From Lithospermum erythrorhizon (taxonomy: Eukaryota; Streptophyta; Magnoliopsida; Boraginales; Boraginaceae): a stretch of DNA of 64,000 bases. The DNA is taken from positions 558,001 through 622,000 of the forward strand of contig JADFUC010001816.1 in assembly GCA_019722365.1 (NCBI GenBank). Direction: 5' to 3'. Both the position numbers and the translations under genes were made by a program. Shown piece by piece: positions 23,583-35,263 of the stretch. The notes beneath the pieces were generated by a model that saw only the letters and a list, made by a program, of their open reading frames with translations, did not search any database and had not been told where the DNA came from. Position 1 is the first letter of the stretch, and each line of letters opens with the position of its first letter.

Positions 23583-26500
23583 CTATGCTGTCACAGATCC
23601 TAATCCTAAAGTGCCCTGCTTTGGTTCAACGAGTTTTGACAACTCATGGTCAATCTGTCCAAAAACCTCTTCCATGGAAAGACTTCCATTCACCTACAAC
23701 CATGAGAAGAAATGAATGAACTGTTATCGGACATAGTCTTTGTAAGGCATAAAGAGACACTGCAATATGTTCACAATGACCACGCCAATGAGGGGGAGCC
23801 GCGCCCCCTGTCATTTAATTTTTGTTAGTTTCATGATCTTCGCATCCCCCTAAATTTTTATTACATCAAGTTATAATAACATATATCGGGAGTTAAAGTG
23901 ACCGTTTGCATTAGTTTTGATCTAACAAAGAAACATATTTTTGAATGAGTGCAAATCCAAGATCCACTTTACTACTCAGTATTGAGAATTGACATTCAGC
24001 AGCAAAAAAGGGAGCTAGTTTCACATTCTCAATGTGTCGACTAGTTCCAGTAAGAGGCGTGATCATTTGTTAACCTTTCTTTGGAATTTTCATATCTTAA
24101 CACTTAAAAAGATGTAGAAGTCTCTAAATCCATGTTGAAAATTATCAAATAATATCTGATTAATCAGGCTCTGGTTCATCATCAATTAATTTACAGAAAT
24201 TAATTTCGTTGTAGTCAGGCTTAGCACTTTAGCTAATTGATTTTAGTTGAAGTTTCTGATTAACAACCTTCCATAAATATCAATATGGATGTAAGAAGGG
24301 TATTTGTCATCACTCACCTTGACTATAATGTCTTCGTAAAGTGAGAGAACTGATTCGACATTTTGATTATGGGTCCGCAATCGAAGCTTTACCTGAATAG
24401 ATGACCATATCAAATAAAACAAACTTGATGGTTAACATATAGATAACTGTAAAGCAATGAAGATAAAAAAAAAATTAGAATTAGACAATTTAGTTAAGCC
24501 AATTTACCAATTTGAAATGAAAATATATTTATTTGTTTTTAATCTATTCTTAAACCTTTTCTTCCGTGTCGTCAAACCGTTGAGTAAGCCTTGCCGCAAT
24601 TTCTTCAGTCTCAGGAGGAGAATACGTTAAATGGTATATTTTTCCAGTGACAGGATCTAGTCTACGCCCAACCACTCTTTCAACAAGGATCTCCTCAGGA
24701 ACCTGAGAATATGAAGATAGTATACATCTTAGTAAGCCTCGGAAATTAGGCAGATGTTTCAGTACAGTGGTGAGAAAAATTATTCCTTTAAACTCATAAA
24801 CAGACGATTCCAACATAGACCTGAATGGAGAGAAGTGGTATTCATATAACCGGCCACACTTAGTGGGATAAATCTTGGTTTGGTTTGGTTTCTAACTCAT
24901 AAACAGACAATTGAAAAAAGTTTGCATTGCGTAGATATATGCTGTGTCTTCTATCAATTTGTAATCTTTTTTATTTATTGAAATTATGGGATGCGCATTC
25001 TAATCTTTAAATTGTAATGATATTTAGCAAACAAGAATGAAGTACCAATGGTAACAGCAGATCTCACTTCAAGAAGAATAAAAAGGTCAGGCACAAATCC
25101 CAATTCTTTAAGAGCGAGTGCTTGAGATGAGCTCCTGGGATATCCATCCAAAAGCCAGCCTTTCTCTTGGGAGTCAGGTTGTAGTAGGCGCTCCTTGACC
25201 ATCTATAATAAATGGAATCAGCACATTGTTGGATGCAACATAAATTCGGTAAAAGCAATTGTATGAACATTAGTGGGTAAAAGACTTTAGGGTATGCCAA
25301 GAAGGAACCGGGAACATGAAGACGGAAAGAAGATACCATGACAACTATTTCATCGGGGACCAATTGTCCTTTCTCCATGTATTCCTTAGCTTGCCTTCCA
25401 TTTTCAGTCCCTGCAGCAATTTCAGCCCTCAGTAGATCCCCAGCAGCAATATGTACCAGGTCATACTGCAAGTATAATAATTCTGATTACATTTTGTTAA
25501 CCTTATTCAACAATTTTGCATGTCAATCAAATCCGTATCATGAAATCCAAGAGAATGCGAAAGGATTGACTTGGAGTTAGAGGCATTGGGGATGTTGTTG
25601 TATCAGGCCAAACAAGCACAGCCTAAGGCCCACGTAGTCGGCCTTTATCTTTGTGCTAAAGGTAGATTTATGCAAATCTCCACTTGTTTGTCGGCAAGCG
25701 CTTTAATGGTTTGCTAATTCCTACATGTTTATTAACTCAACAACAAGCCATCGGGCTGGGTTGACTTAACAAACCAAATTTGAATTGAACACATTCGTTC
25801 ATGGCTTGAATAAATTGATACATTTTTAGATACTCCTTAAATTTTAATAGCAAGCTCTCAAGTATTCGGTCATTCCTCACACAATGCATAAGATATATAC
25901 TTGCACAACTAAAAATGCAATAATATCTAACATCAGCTTAAAATTAATCGAAACAAACAAAAAAATCAGCTTTATCAGAACCCAACCTTTTTAGTGATGA
26001 GCTCACATTGAGTCCCCTTGCCAGAAGCTGGAGCTCCAGATATCATTATCTTCAATGGCTCTAAACTCTTCACCGCCGCCACTACCTAAAGAATTAAAGT
26101 AACATAATTATATTTAAAATTACTCCCTCCATCCCGTCCCCAAAAGATTGTCAAGTTTGATTAGCAATGGCTCAAATTTGTCACGCTCAACATTGACTTT
26201 AATCAAAATTATCGTGTAATACAATCTTTTTATATAATTATCACCACATTTATACAACTATACAAAAAATATTTGAGTTCAAACTGCAAAGAGTCAAAAT
26301 TAACAAACTATGATGTGCTGTTGAATCAAAATAATCATCTTAGTGATAAAGTATGATGAAAATACAATCTTTTTATATATTTCTCACCAAACTTTACACA
26401 AAATATACAAAATATTATTTGAGTACAAAATGTAAATACCCAACAATAAAAATTCAAACTTGACAACATTTTTGGGACAGAGGGAGAACAAATAAATCAA

Positions 26501-27012
26501 ACCCAACAAAATCAACTTACAGCTAAACCTTAAAGAATGATGAAAAATACTATCTTTTTTTATATATCTCTCACCAAACATTATACAACAAATCCAAAAA
26601 CTATTTTAGTACAAAATGTAAATACCCAACAATAAAAATCCAAACTTGACAACATTTTGGGACATAGGGAATAAAAATAAATTAAACCCAACAAATTTAA
26701 CATACTATCTTTGGCATATTCCAAAAACTATTCTAGTACAAAATGCAAATACCCAACAATAAAAATTCAAACTTGACAACATTTTGGGATAAATAAGTTC
26801 AACCCAACAAATTAAACTTAACTTACAGCTAAATTAGATGCATTTGGCAATTGGGTTGCAGCAAATCTTGGAATAAATAAAGTTTGATTATGTTGAATAA
26901 AAGAATGCTTTGAAAATGAAATTGATTGTTTATTTGTGAAGAATAAGGGCTTGTTTGGTTTGGATGATGAAGAGTAAGTTGTTGATGTGAAGCTCAGTGA
27001 GCAACAAGCCAT
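23583..27012 (-). CDS. AMK2: Adenylate kinase 2, chloroplastic (AMK2-type)
   Basis: Catalyses ATP + AMP = 2 ADP in the plastid. Seven exons on the minus strand, all with GT-AG borders, join to 293 residues: 26827-27012, 25987-26085, 25337-25465, 25068-25202, 24556-24702, 24318-24392 and 23583-23693 (stop TAG). Residues 1 to about 60 are Ser/Thr-rich without acidic residues, as in a plastid transit peptide. The P-loop is GAPASGKGT (79-87). AMP-site residues lie in the AAGDLLRAEIA segment, DGYPRS is at 157-162, and the LID starts at RVVGRRLDPVTGKIYHL. The lid lacks the Cys4 zinc site of some bacterial enzymes. The C-terminus ends LVEPKQGTLGLGSVTA. Length and order match Arabidopsis AMK2 (about 283 residues). 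I start at MACCSLSF because the upstream in-frame Met (MKIYRG) would put a charged stretch before the transit peptide. The first intron carries a transposon-derived repeat array. Confidence 0.95.
26123..26486. mobile_element. Stowaway-like MITE in AMK2 intron 1
   Basis: Left end CTCCCTCCATCCCGTCCCCA and right end TTTTTGGGACAGAGGGAG are the classic Stowaway inverted repeats. Subterminal TGTCAAGTTTG on the left matches CAAACTTGACA on the right. TA flanks the left side; the right flank is AA, so the target duplication is degenerate. Confidence 0.75.
26340..26826. repeat. Three tandem copies of the MITE right half in AMK2 intron 1
   Basis: The block AAATACCCAACAATAAAAAT followed by CAAACTTGACAACATTTTGG occurs at about 26434, 26620 and 26747. 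Copies two and three end in ever shorter versions of the terminal GGGACA-AGGGAG motif. The repeat also takes in the TTACAGCTAAA motif that forms the exon 1 splice donor at 26827. Confidence 0.7.
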
Positions 27013-27054
27013 TTTGGGGGTTTGAGTGTTGTCCTGACCTCTGTATATCTTCAC

Positions 27055-28675
27055 TAATTAATGGGGGCACAAATTTGTTTTTTTTTTCTTTTAGTTTTCA
27101 ATATTTTCCAACCTCCATTCGAAACCAGAATTAAGGATGTTAGTTCAATCGTTAGATAATTCAATTAGCTCACACAAATATGGAGTGTATTTTTATTTTG
27201 TAACTTTTGGTTTTGGTAGGTGGAAATTTGTTTTGTGTTAAAATTTTATATGATTTGTTTATTAATTATATGTGAATCTTCTCATTTATCTCGTTTGAAA
27301 TTATAGTAAATAAATTTTATTAGAGAAATGAATCACTTCTATTCATCCTCAACATTTGAGGTAATTGAGATGAATATTAATTTTAATTATGGTTTACTTT
27401 ACCTCAATATACCTCGATTCACATGATATATTTAAAATATTCATATAACGTTTTGAACATTCAATCCGTTTCATCTTGATTATCCTAACTTGCCAATCCA
27501 ACGCACTATACATCAATACGTATTCCAATTTAAGCTATAGTTTTCTACAATTAAATAATCATCTTATTTTTAAAATAGCATAACCACGAGACACCGCACA
27601 GACGGCGCCCCATGACGGGGCCCTCAGAAGGACAAAGTCACAATTTTTTGCTTGCTTTTTAGCATAATGATCGAGATAATATCAGTTATCATCACAAAAT
27701 CGATTTTACTTGATACATTTATCTACTAATGTTGTTATAGGGATGCAACTTGTACTAAAGCATATTCCGCATTAGGTTCAAAAGGTTTGATCACTTCAAG
27801 AATTTGTCCAAATAACCCCGCTTTGTAATCGACCAAGAATCGGCCGAGTAGATAAAGTCTGCTCGACATACACGACCAAGAAAAGTTACGTAGAGGGGGA
27901 TCGAACTGACCTTAATGACATTGGGCCTCTACCTATCTGTTAAGTCAATTAATCGTGACATTATAAAATGCACCCTTATTTTATAGAGGGGTAAAGTTTG
28001 AGTCCAAATATTAATGTTTTAGAACGAAATTGATGAATATATAAATAGTTGAGAAAATTTGGATTTATGACTTGAGTTATGACCGAGTTTCATTTCAATG
28101 GTGCTATAAGCACTCTCCAAATAGTGTTTAAAAAGTGGTAGAATGACTATTTAGCCCTCTATTTACAGTAGTAGTGTTTGAGGAAATTCCCCATTTAGGA
28201 ACAAACAGCATTCAAAAGTTGTTAAATTGACTATTTTGCTCATAAATAAAACTCCTCAAACACACACTTACAAATACATGTGTGTCCCCTGGCATAGCTC
28301 ATGGAAAGAAATGAAATACAAGCCAAGAGTTGGGTAGCCTCTTCACGCGCAGGTTCGAATACCACGCAAAGAGCGCGATCTCAGATTGCCGGGTTTGCTG
28401 CCAGTTTCCGCCACCGCCATGAGTTACATCTCATGATTTACCGTTAATCCAGCGCAGGACTCCTATGCTTAGTAATTAATTTGCCTATACTTATTTTTTT
28501 TTCCTTTTTTTACAAATAAGGTGGGGCCAAAATAGTCATTTCATACCCTATTTTTTTACTGTTTCGATGTGCTCAAAGGGTGCATTTTATAATTTAACCA
28601 AAACCATATATTTATTTTATCTTCTTCATCCCCCCAAATTGCATCACAAATAAAAAATACCCCCAAATTGACAAA
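27055..28675. other. Intergenic between divergent AMK2 and inhibitor-3 genes
   Basis: No gene-like frame. It holds both promoters and two short stretches that resemble tRNA-derived SINE promoters: a B-box-like AGGTTCGAATACC at 28350-28362 on the plus strand, and CAGTTCGATCCCCCTC on the minus strand near 27900. Neither could be given ends or a poly-A tail. Confidence 0.35.
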
Positions 28676-29116
28676 ATGGCAAGAACAATGAGGATCCAAT
28701 CAACCCCATCAACATCAACAACCACCCTAACCCTAACCACAACCCCCTCGTCTTCCTCCAACCAAACCACCTCATCTGATGCCGAATCTGAAGAAACCTT
28801 GATTTTGAAATTGAAGCCTAAGAAGAAGAAGGTTAGTTGGAAAGAGGGCACTGTTGATAATGAGTTTATGAACAAGAAAAGTTCTAAAAAATGCTGTATT
28901 TTTCATAAGGAGAAGAGTTTTGATGAGGATGAAAGCGATGATGAAGATAGGCACCATAAAGATTGTAAATTTGGGAAAAATGATGAAGATGGTATGAATA
29001 AAGATTGTAATTTTGGGGAAAATGATGAAGATGGTATGGATAAAGATTGTGAATTTGGGAAGAATAGGGAAAATTGTGATCATGGTTGTTGTTCCGAGGC
29101 GGGGACGAGTTCTTGA
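28676..29116 (+). CDS. INH3: Type 1 protein phosphatase inhibitor-3 (PPP1R11/Ypi1 family) with extended acidic-Cys tail
   Basis: Binds and regulates the catalytic subunit of protein phosphatase 1, mainly in the nucleus. A single 146-residue frame. Residues 1-40 are Ser/Thr-rich and low complexity. [19 protein letters not shown] (residues 48-66) holds the RVxF-type docking site KVSW at 52-55. [17 protein letters not shown] is the conserved second motif, followed by the acidic DEDESDDED. The family usually ends soon after (about 107 residues in Arabidopsis, from memory). Here three imperfect copies of a 15-residue unit of the form KDC-FG-N-ED-M extend the C-terminus before the [13 protein letters not shown] end. 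The 3' part of the gene is the first copy of a 345-bp tandem duplication. Start: first ATG of the frame. Confidence 0.88.
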   Translation: MARTMRIQSTPSTSTTTLTLTTTPSSSSNQTTSSDAESEETLILKLKPKKKKVSWKEGTVDNEFMNKKSSKKCCIFHKEKSFDEDESDDEDRHHKDCKFGKNDEDGMNKDCNFGENDEDGMDKDCEFGKNRENCDHGCCSEAGTSS

Positions 29117-29343
29117 TAACTGGGGAATTTGTGGTATATTTACTGTTTTTTGTTTGGTTTTAGTTTTGTAGGCTGTTTTGATGCAATTTTGTGTTAGATA
29201 TGTAATGGTTTTGTTGGATGGTTGATTGTATGAATCTATATGGATGTTGATGTGAGTAAAAACTCGAGAAAGAAATTGAATCGATGAATTTGTTAATGTT
29301 GTTTCTTATTACTGAATTGTTGTTGGTTATAGTTTATAATTTT

Positions 29344-29690
29344 TAAAGATTGTAACTTTGGGAAGAATGATGAAGATGGCATTGATAAAGATTGCAATTT
29401 GGGGAAGAATGAGGAAAATCATGATCATGGTTGTTGTTCCCAGGCGGGGACGAGTTCTGGATAAGTGAGGAGTTTGTGGCATAATTACTGTTTTTTGTTT
29501 GGTTTTAGTTTTGTTGTGTTTGTAGATAGAATTGTTTTCATGCAAGTTTGTGTTAGATATGGTATTGGTTGGATAGTTGATTGAATGATCTTATATGGAT
29601 ATTGATGTGAGTGAAAATTTGAGGAAGAAATTGAATTGATGCATTGTTAATTCTATTTCTTATTACTAAATTGTTGTTGATTATAGTTTA
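29344..29690 (+). pseudogene. Tandem copy 2 of the inhibitor-3 gene 3' end
   Basis: Repeats the last part of the coding sequence and the 3' flank at a 345-bp offset (GATCATGGTTGTTGTTC at 29078 and 29423). The copied tail is still open from 29346 to a TAA at 29462-29464: [18 protein letters not shown], ending CCSQAGTSSG. No start codon or upstream domain is present, so it is a gene fragment or possibly an unproven alternative last exon. Confidence 0.65.
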
Positions 29691-29694
29691 TAAT

Positions 29695-29830
29695 TAGATC
29701 ACGATCATGGTTGTTGTTCTTAGGTGGGAATGAGTTCTGGGTACTGATGAGGTGGTGGTTGGTGATTGGATAATGATTTGAAAGTGGGGAATTTGTGGTA
29801 TAGTTACTGTTTTTTGTTTGGTTTTAGTAG
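29695..29830 (+). pseudogene. Tandem copy 3 of the inhibitor-3 3' end, shortened
   Basis: GATCATGGTTGTTGTTC recurs at 29703, followed by TGGGAATGAGTTCTGG and the flank motif TACTGTTTTTTGTTTGGTTT. The offset from copy 2 is 280 bp, so the upstream repeat units are missing. Confidence 0.6.
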
Positions 29831-32182
29831 ATTTTGTGCTAAAGTAGTTATATGTTCAATAATTTTAGATGGAAGTTGGGTAGAAGAACTAAAGAGAGGA
29901 ATGTGATATATATTATTCGTAGCCATCTCATTTGCATGTACTTTTAGTGCTAGTACTGCGAGCGAGTTAGGTTTGTTACGTGAGTTAGGTTTGTTAACTG
30001 GTAGTTTTGTGTTACCAGTGATATAATCCTACTTGAACATGGCTTCATTACCAATGTAGCGAGCAAGCAAGTTTGGTCTTTAGGTGCAGCACTAAGTGGA
30101 TTAATGGATAAGGGTTACCCGGTCAACGTGCAGTGCAACACTGCAACTTGTGTTTATTGATGCAAACTGATCGGGTTTAAGGTAATTACCTGGTTTTATT
30201 AGGTATGAGCAATATTTTTTACTTGAACTGGATTTTGATTAGCGGACAGGCAAATGAGTCGCTTGGGGGTCTGGTACCTAGCAGACCTGATCCGCTTACA
30301 ATCTCTGTGTAGATAACAGGATGTTATGTTCTCATATGTTCATAGGTGTGAAAACTGAAAAGTGCAGTAGATAACTGGAATATCAGTTAGTGATTATATA
30401 AGCTCAACAACGAAATCTTCTGGAGTAGCAGAGATTTTATTTTTTTACTGCAATTATGAGTTGCATTGTCTTCCATGTTGATATTTCCCTTCTTTTGGTT
30501 TCATCTAATTGTGAACCTACTGATTTGAAGATGAGTTATCTATGGTCATGGATTGTTGGGAGTAGTCTTATTTAACTTCTATCAAATGTAATTGTTGGGA
30601 GTTCCTAAACTAGTTTCAAGTATAAATTTTATGAATGGATTATTGCTAATGATATCTTGAATTTGTGATGAAATCAGATGCCACTCTTGGTTCCCCTCCA
30701 TATGCAATCAATTTTGCAGTGTAATTTTTGAACATGAAAATTTTATAGAAATTCCATTGATTCAATATGCAGATTCAGTCATGTTCAGATTTATTTCACT
30801 TATTTCCTTAGTTGCTCTATTTCTTAAGTTTACACATTGAAGTAAAGCTTGTATGTTCTTGTAAGTTTGAGTTTATGAATAAGAAGGTAATTTATCTAAA
30901 AAATGCTTTGATATTTGAAAAAAAGATCTAATTTACCAACCATAGAGCTATAATTGAACAAGTAGTCTCTAGAGGTTAGCGAGAGTCGAGACTTGGTTCC
31001 GAAATTTGTATTGATCCAAATAAGTCATTGAAGTTGCATAACTCTTGTTGTGCATATGATTTCCCTTAATTTGTGACGGTTTTAAGGACAAGGATCATAT
31101 GCAATATTTATGTAACTTCAATGACTAGTATATAGTCTCGAAATTCTGCGGATTGTTTGTGCAACTATCTTCCCAACATTGTTCTAAAACATACAAATAA
31201 TACAGAGCCACTGATAGATCATGTCACGTGATTCAAGGTACGACTGTTGTAGATGTGAATGCAGCTTGACTTTTGAATGCATTATAGTGTGAATGCTTCC
31301 AACTGATCCAGAGCCACTCATTCATTGTCTCCTCTCTTATTCAAGACCACATTTCACATGTCTTGCAGTGTCCCTATAATACATTTAAGATGAAATATAT
31401 CTAGTCTCTATTCCATGCGAAAATTATGGAATAATGATGTACAATATATGTAAACAATAATATTACTTTCTCGGCTCTAATTAATTGACTTATTTCATTT
31501 CTCCATATTTATTTTGGAATAACTAGTCGAATCATGAAAAGTTTTGTTCGACTTTGTCTTATACATATGTTCGGTTCGCATTAAATCTAGTCGAGATTTT
31601 GAGTCGGATTTTTCGAGTCATGTAATGAGTCTTTGATGGTCCTGACTCATCTACATTCTATTGCCTAGGAACAATGCCATTCACATAAGAATGGAGGGAA
31701 ATATTGTTCATGCAATGTAAACATTGATGAAATGACAATAAATTCCATCAAGTCTTCTGTCTATGAGGTTGTCTACAGAAATAACAATTGATCAAAATTG
31801 AATAATTCCACTAACGTTTCACAGAAGTAAATATATCATATCACTCCAGACTTTCATAGTCCTTCCAACCACCACACTTGTCCTTTGTTTGATTTTGGTA
31901 ACTCCCATCAAAGCTTCCAGGCTTCTCAGCATTTATATCTCCTGCAAGCTTTTCCACCTCTCAATTTCTAACTTGCTTAGCTCCTTCATAAATATTTCCT
32001 ATTGGATCTCACCGTCTCATATAAACAGGAATACATGGTCTGTCACATTTTGTGTGATATTTTATGTTACACGTTAAGATTGTGCCATATATACATTCCT
32101 GTTTTTCTTCAGTCATTTCTGCATCTCAGATTCTTGATTGGTTTCAAAACTTTTAGTAGCCTTTTGAAGGTAAACTAAGAAA
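29831..32182. other. Intergenic, no gene recognised
   Basis: Ordinary AT-rich sequence without a family match or long frame. The last few hundred bases presumably carry the promoter and leader of the next gene. Confidence 0.5.
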
Positions 32183-32650
32183 ATGAGCAAATATTCAAGA
32201 ATCAGAAGAGCAAATACAACAAGATTACCAAACTATATAGATTTTACAGACCATTCTATTCCATCTAGAAATCAGAATTCAAGCACCAAGCCGAAAGACA
32301 CCGCCGCAGGCGTTTCAAATGCAGAAAATCCAACTCAAGATGCAAATGGAGTTACTGATGATGGAGGAGAGGTATTTGGGGTGATTCTAGGTAGAAAATT
32401 GCCTCCTTCTTGTTCTGATTCTTCCAGTAAACTCATAGCTGAAAAGGAACATGCAAAGCTTCAAAGATCAGTGAACAAATCCTTCTCCATAAAGAGATCA
32501 ATTTCTTTGTCAGAAGGGTATAGTAGGATTCATGATCAATATGATCCCTTTGTTGAAGATAAAAAGGGGGGTGTTAGTACTCTTCCTACAAGACCATCTA
32601 AGAAAAAAGGCCAAATTTTCAAAAGCTGGAAGAGTTTCTTCAGTTTCTGA
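32183..32650 (+). CDS. Unrecognised small plant protein, 155 residues
   Basis: A single uninterrupted frame from ATGAGCAAATATTC to a TGA. It starts MSKYSRIRRANTTRLPNYID. A Ser/Asn-rich, low-complexity middle follows, then EVFGVILGRKLPPSC and a basic Ser-rich stretch SVNKSFSIKRSISLSEGYSR that continues IHDQYDPF. It ends in the very basic KKKGQIFKSWKSFFSF. The RSIS-SEGYSRIHDQ element looks like a conserved or phosphorylatable motif, and I have the impression of similar uncharacterised plant proteins but cannot name a family. No signal peptide or membrane helix. The aromatic-basic C-terminus could bind membranes or protein partners; that is inference. Confidence 0.65.
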   Translation: MSKYSRIRRANTTRLPNYIDFTDHSIPSRNQNSSTKPKDTAAGVSNAENPTQDANGVTDDGGEVFGVILGRKLPPSCSDSSSKLIAEKEHAKLQRSVNKSFSIKRSISLSEGYSRIHDQYDPFVEDKKGGVSTLPTRPSKKKGQIFKSWKSFFSF

Positions 32651-33151
32651 GGCCTGATTCTATTCAGCTGAATTTATGCAGACTTTATATATCTAGTTTC
32701 TTTACTATTAGGTGGTCATTACTGTTTTTGGCATCATAGAACTCCATATTCGTATTGCAGAACAAGAATTCTAAATTATCTCAATCAATGACATGTGTTG
32801 GAAGAAATCATGAGTATCTTCAATGTTTCAACAATTAATCATAGTAAAGAACAATATACTTTGATTATAGTATGATAGAGATAATGAAGCTATGATATCA
32901 ACAATACATAGTAGCTCTAAATACTCCATGCCTCTGAATTTGCCCATAATAATTACATACAAAAATGTATTTTTATCTGAAATATAAATATTGAACTTGG
33001 CTATAGAAATATAGCCTTATGGGATACTGTGTAATCTCTTACATCGAACAAATGAAACAATCTTTATGTATGTTCATGTCTAACTGAGAATTCTCAAAAA
33101 GAACAAAGAATTCCTAACTTACCATTCATATACAACTGTTACTAACTTAAA

Positions 33152-35263
33152 CTATTTCCAATTTTCTCTTGTATACTGAAGAAACATCCTTGAAGACAAA
33201 GTCACAAATACTAAGAAGAAACAAGGGAAAAAGCCTATTACAAAAGCATGCAAAAAATCTGTGGAAAAATCTCTCAATTCCTCTTCTTCATTACTTTCTG
33301 GAGATTGTTGTCCAACTATGGAGCTGCAAACTTCTAAAGGTAATCCACAAAGGCCTGAATTATTTTCATATTTAGAAGCTGGGAAAGTTGCCATCTGCCC
33401 TGATTGAGGAATTGGACCTGTAAGATTGTTATATGAAACATCGATTTCCGTTAGGGTCGAAAGACCTCCAAACGAGCCTGGAATGAACCCTTCAAGAAAA
33501 TTGTTTGATATATCAAGAATCGAAAGTCTCGTTAGCTTCCCTAAGCTCGAGGGTATAGTTCCGGTTAAATCGTTGTGTTCCAAGATGAGGATGTTGAGAT
33601 AGGACATTGAACCAAACTTTTCAGGGATAGTTCCAGATAGGGGATTGCTGGAAAGGTCAATGTAGATCATACTTCCATTTTGGGAAAATGGAGAGATAGT
33701 CATCCCTGAGTATACTCTATATGGTTGACAGGAGAAAGTTCCAGGGAAACCTGCCAATCTTTCCTGGCGAATATTCTCCATGGCAACAAGACCGCCCCCA
33801 ATGCCTCGACATATTGAGCCATCTGTGCCCCTCATGAAGGCAAATTTGTTTTCGGAAAGTGCTCCTGGTATGATGAGACCGGATTGATCAGAGAGCTCGG
33901 GTGGGATGTTACCTGACAGAGAATTGTGGCTCATGTCTAGCCATAACAGGCTCTTACATTTGCCTATTTCTGGTGGAATTTCCCCGGAAAAAAGATTATT
34001 CGCAAGCTGAAGGATAGAGACGTTGAGTAAATTTCCGATTTTCTCAGGGATTTCACCAGTAAGATGATTGTTTGATAGGGAGAGCCAGATCAGGTTGGTA
34101 CAGTTGCCAATGGACTTTGGAAGTGTTCCCTCGATTCGATTATTATTCAGAATCAACAATTTCAGGCTGGTTTTTCCATTTCTGCAAATTCCTTCAGGAA
34201 TTTCACCAGAAAGATTGTTAGCCCACATGATCAATTCTTCAAGATTTGGCAGCATAAAGATATCCAGAGGGATCGAACCTGACAGATTATTGAAACTCAA
34301 GTTTATTTTCATGAGTTTCTGACAAAGTTCAAGTCCTGATGGAACTTCCCCTATGAGATAATTATCAGATAAAACTAACTCTTCCAAGCTGAATTCTGTT
34401 GTATTTGAGCACACCCATGAAGGGATTGTTCCGGTTAAGCCATTTGAGCTCAAATCAAGAACTCGAAACTGACTCGAATTAGCCAACTCTAGTGGAATCC
34501 CCCCATGAAACTGATTTTGGGACAAGATCAAGTGCTTTAGACTCTTTAAATTCCCAAACAAATCCCCTGGAATTTCCAAATTGATGTCATTGTGCCCAAC
34601 ATCAAACGTTTCAAGAAGATCGCAATTTGTTAAACTAGCAGGAAATTTACTAGCCTTGAAGTTATTGTGAGAAAGATCAAGAACAGTGAGGCTACCACAT
34701 GAATGAAATTCAAGATTACTGAGATCGTCAAGATAGCGATTACTCGAAAGATTGAGATGTCTCAGCCTGTTGCAATTCAGCATTAAAGCTCCAAATTCAA
34801 TTGGCTGGGAAAAGTTGTTTTCTGATATATCAAGACTTTCCAAGCTGCAAGATTGATCATAAGCTGATGGAAATGAAAGATTCCCATAAAACAAATTCCC
34901 CCTGAAATCAAGATGAGCAAGATTTGGTAAGCTTTCAACAAGACTAGACAAGTGAAGATTGCCTACTAATCCAGCACTAGAAAAATTCAGCTCAAGAACA
35001 TGGCCTAAATCTGAGCAAATCACACCATTCCAGTTACAATAATTTGAAGAATTTGAAACCTCCCAATCTTTCAAGAATCGATTCGAGTCGAATTCAATTG
35101 AATGATTCTTGAAAGCCATCAAACTGTTGAGTTCATCATTTGCAGCATTTGATGTAACAAAACAACACATGAAAAGAACTAGAGATAACAATGTTGTCAC
35201 ACAATGTAGTTTCTTATGTTCTGTATTGTGTTTCATATTTGAAAACATTATGAAAATCTGCAT
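33152..35263 (-). CDS. Kinase-less BRI1-like (BRL-type) LRR receptor-like protein with island domain
   Basis: A single 703-residue frame. Signal peptide to about residue 40 ([16 protein letters not shown]); N-terminal LRR cap with [17 protein letters not shown]; about twenty plant-type LRRs. The island starts [14 protein letters not shown], then [33 protein letters not shown], at about residues 465-525. More LRRs follow ([35 protein letters not shown]), then the cap CGLPLEVC, an acidic juxtamembrane stretch, one membrane helix near 672-692 and a basic tail ending [12 protein letters not shown]. The island with its ENIR-ERL and YSGMT motifs is that of BRL1/BRL3 brassinosteroid receptors. Those have about 1,150-1,200 residues and a kinase; here TAG follows the basic tail and no kinase-like frame is seen downstream on this strand. 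The LRR count is also lower. It fits a receptor-like protein that could bind a steroid or co-receptor without signalling itself. The start is one of three nearby Met codons; I give the first. Confidence 0.85.
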   Translation of the reverse strand: MQIFIMFSNMKHNTEHKKLHCVTTLLSLVLFMCCFVTSNAANDELNSLMAFKNHSIEFDSNRFLKDWEVSNSSNYCNWNGVICSDLGHVLELNFSSAGLVGNLHLSSLVESLPNLAHLDFRGNLFYGNLSFPSAYDQSCSLESLDISENNFSQPIEFGALMLNCNRLRHLNLSSNRYLDDLSNLEFHSCGSLTVLDLSHNNFKASKFPASLTNCDLLETFDVGHNDINLEIPGDLFGNLKSLKHLILSQNQFHGGIPLELANSSQFRVLDLSSNGLTGTIPSWVCSNTTEFSLEELVLSDNYLIGEVPSGLELCQKLMKINLSFNNLSGSIPLDIFMLPNLEELIMWANNLSGEIPEGICRNGKTSLKLLILNNNRIEGTLPKSIGNCTNLIWLSLSNNHLTGEIPEKIGNLLNVSILQLANNLFSGEIPPEIGKCKSLLWLDMSHNSLSGNIPPELSDQSGLIIPGALSENKFAFMRGTDGSICRGIGGGLVAMENIRQERLAGFPGTFSCQPYRVYSGMTISPFSQNGSMIYIDLSSNPLSGTIPEKFGSMSYLNILILEHNDLTGTIPSSLGKLTRLSILDISNNFLEGFIPGSFGGLSTLTEIDVSYNNLTGPIPQSGQMATFPASKYENNSGLCGLPLEVCSSIVGQQSPESNEEEELRDFSTDFLHAFVIGFFPCFFLVFVTLSSRMFLQYTRENWK

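Noticed and set aside
28350..28362. tRNA gene suggested by AGGTTCGAATACC
   Set aside because: No cloverleaf can be drawn: acceptor and anticodon stems are missing. At most a SINE remnant.
28612..29083. Minus-strand frames of 87 and 103 codons over the inhibitor-3 gene
   Set aside because: They mirror the repetitive acidic coding sequence on the plus strand (Ile/Phe-rich antisense) and carry no domain.
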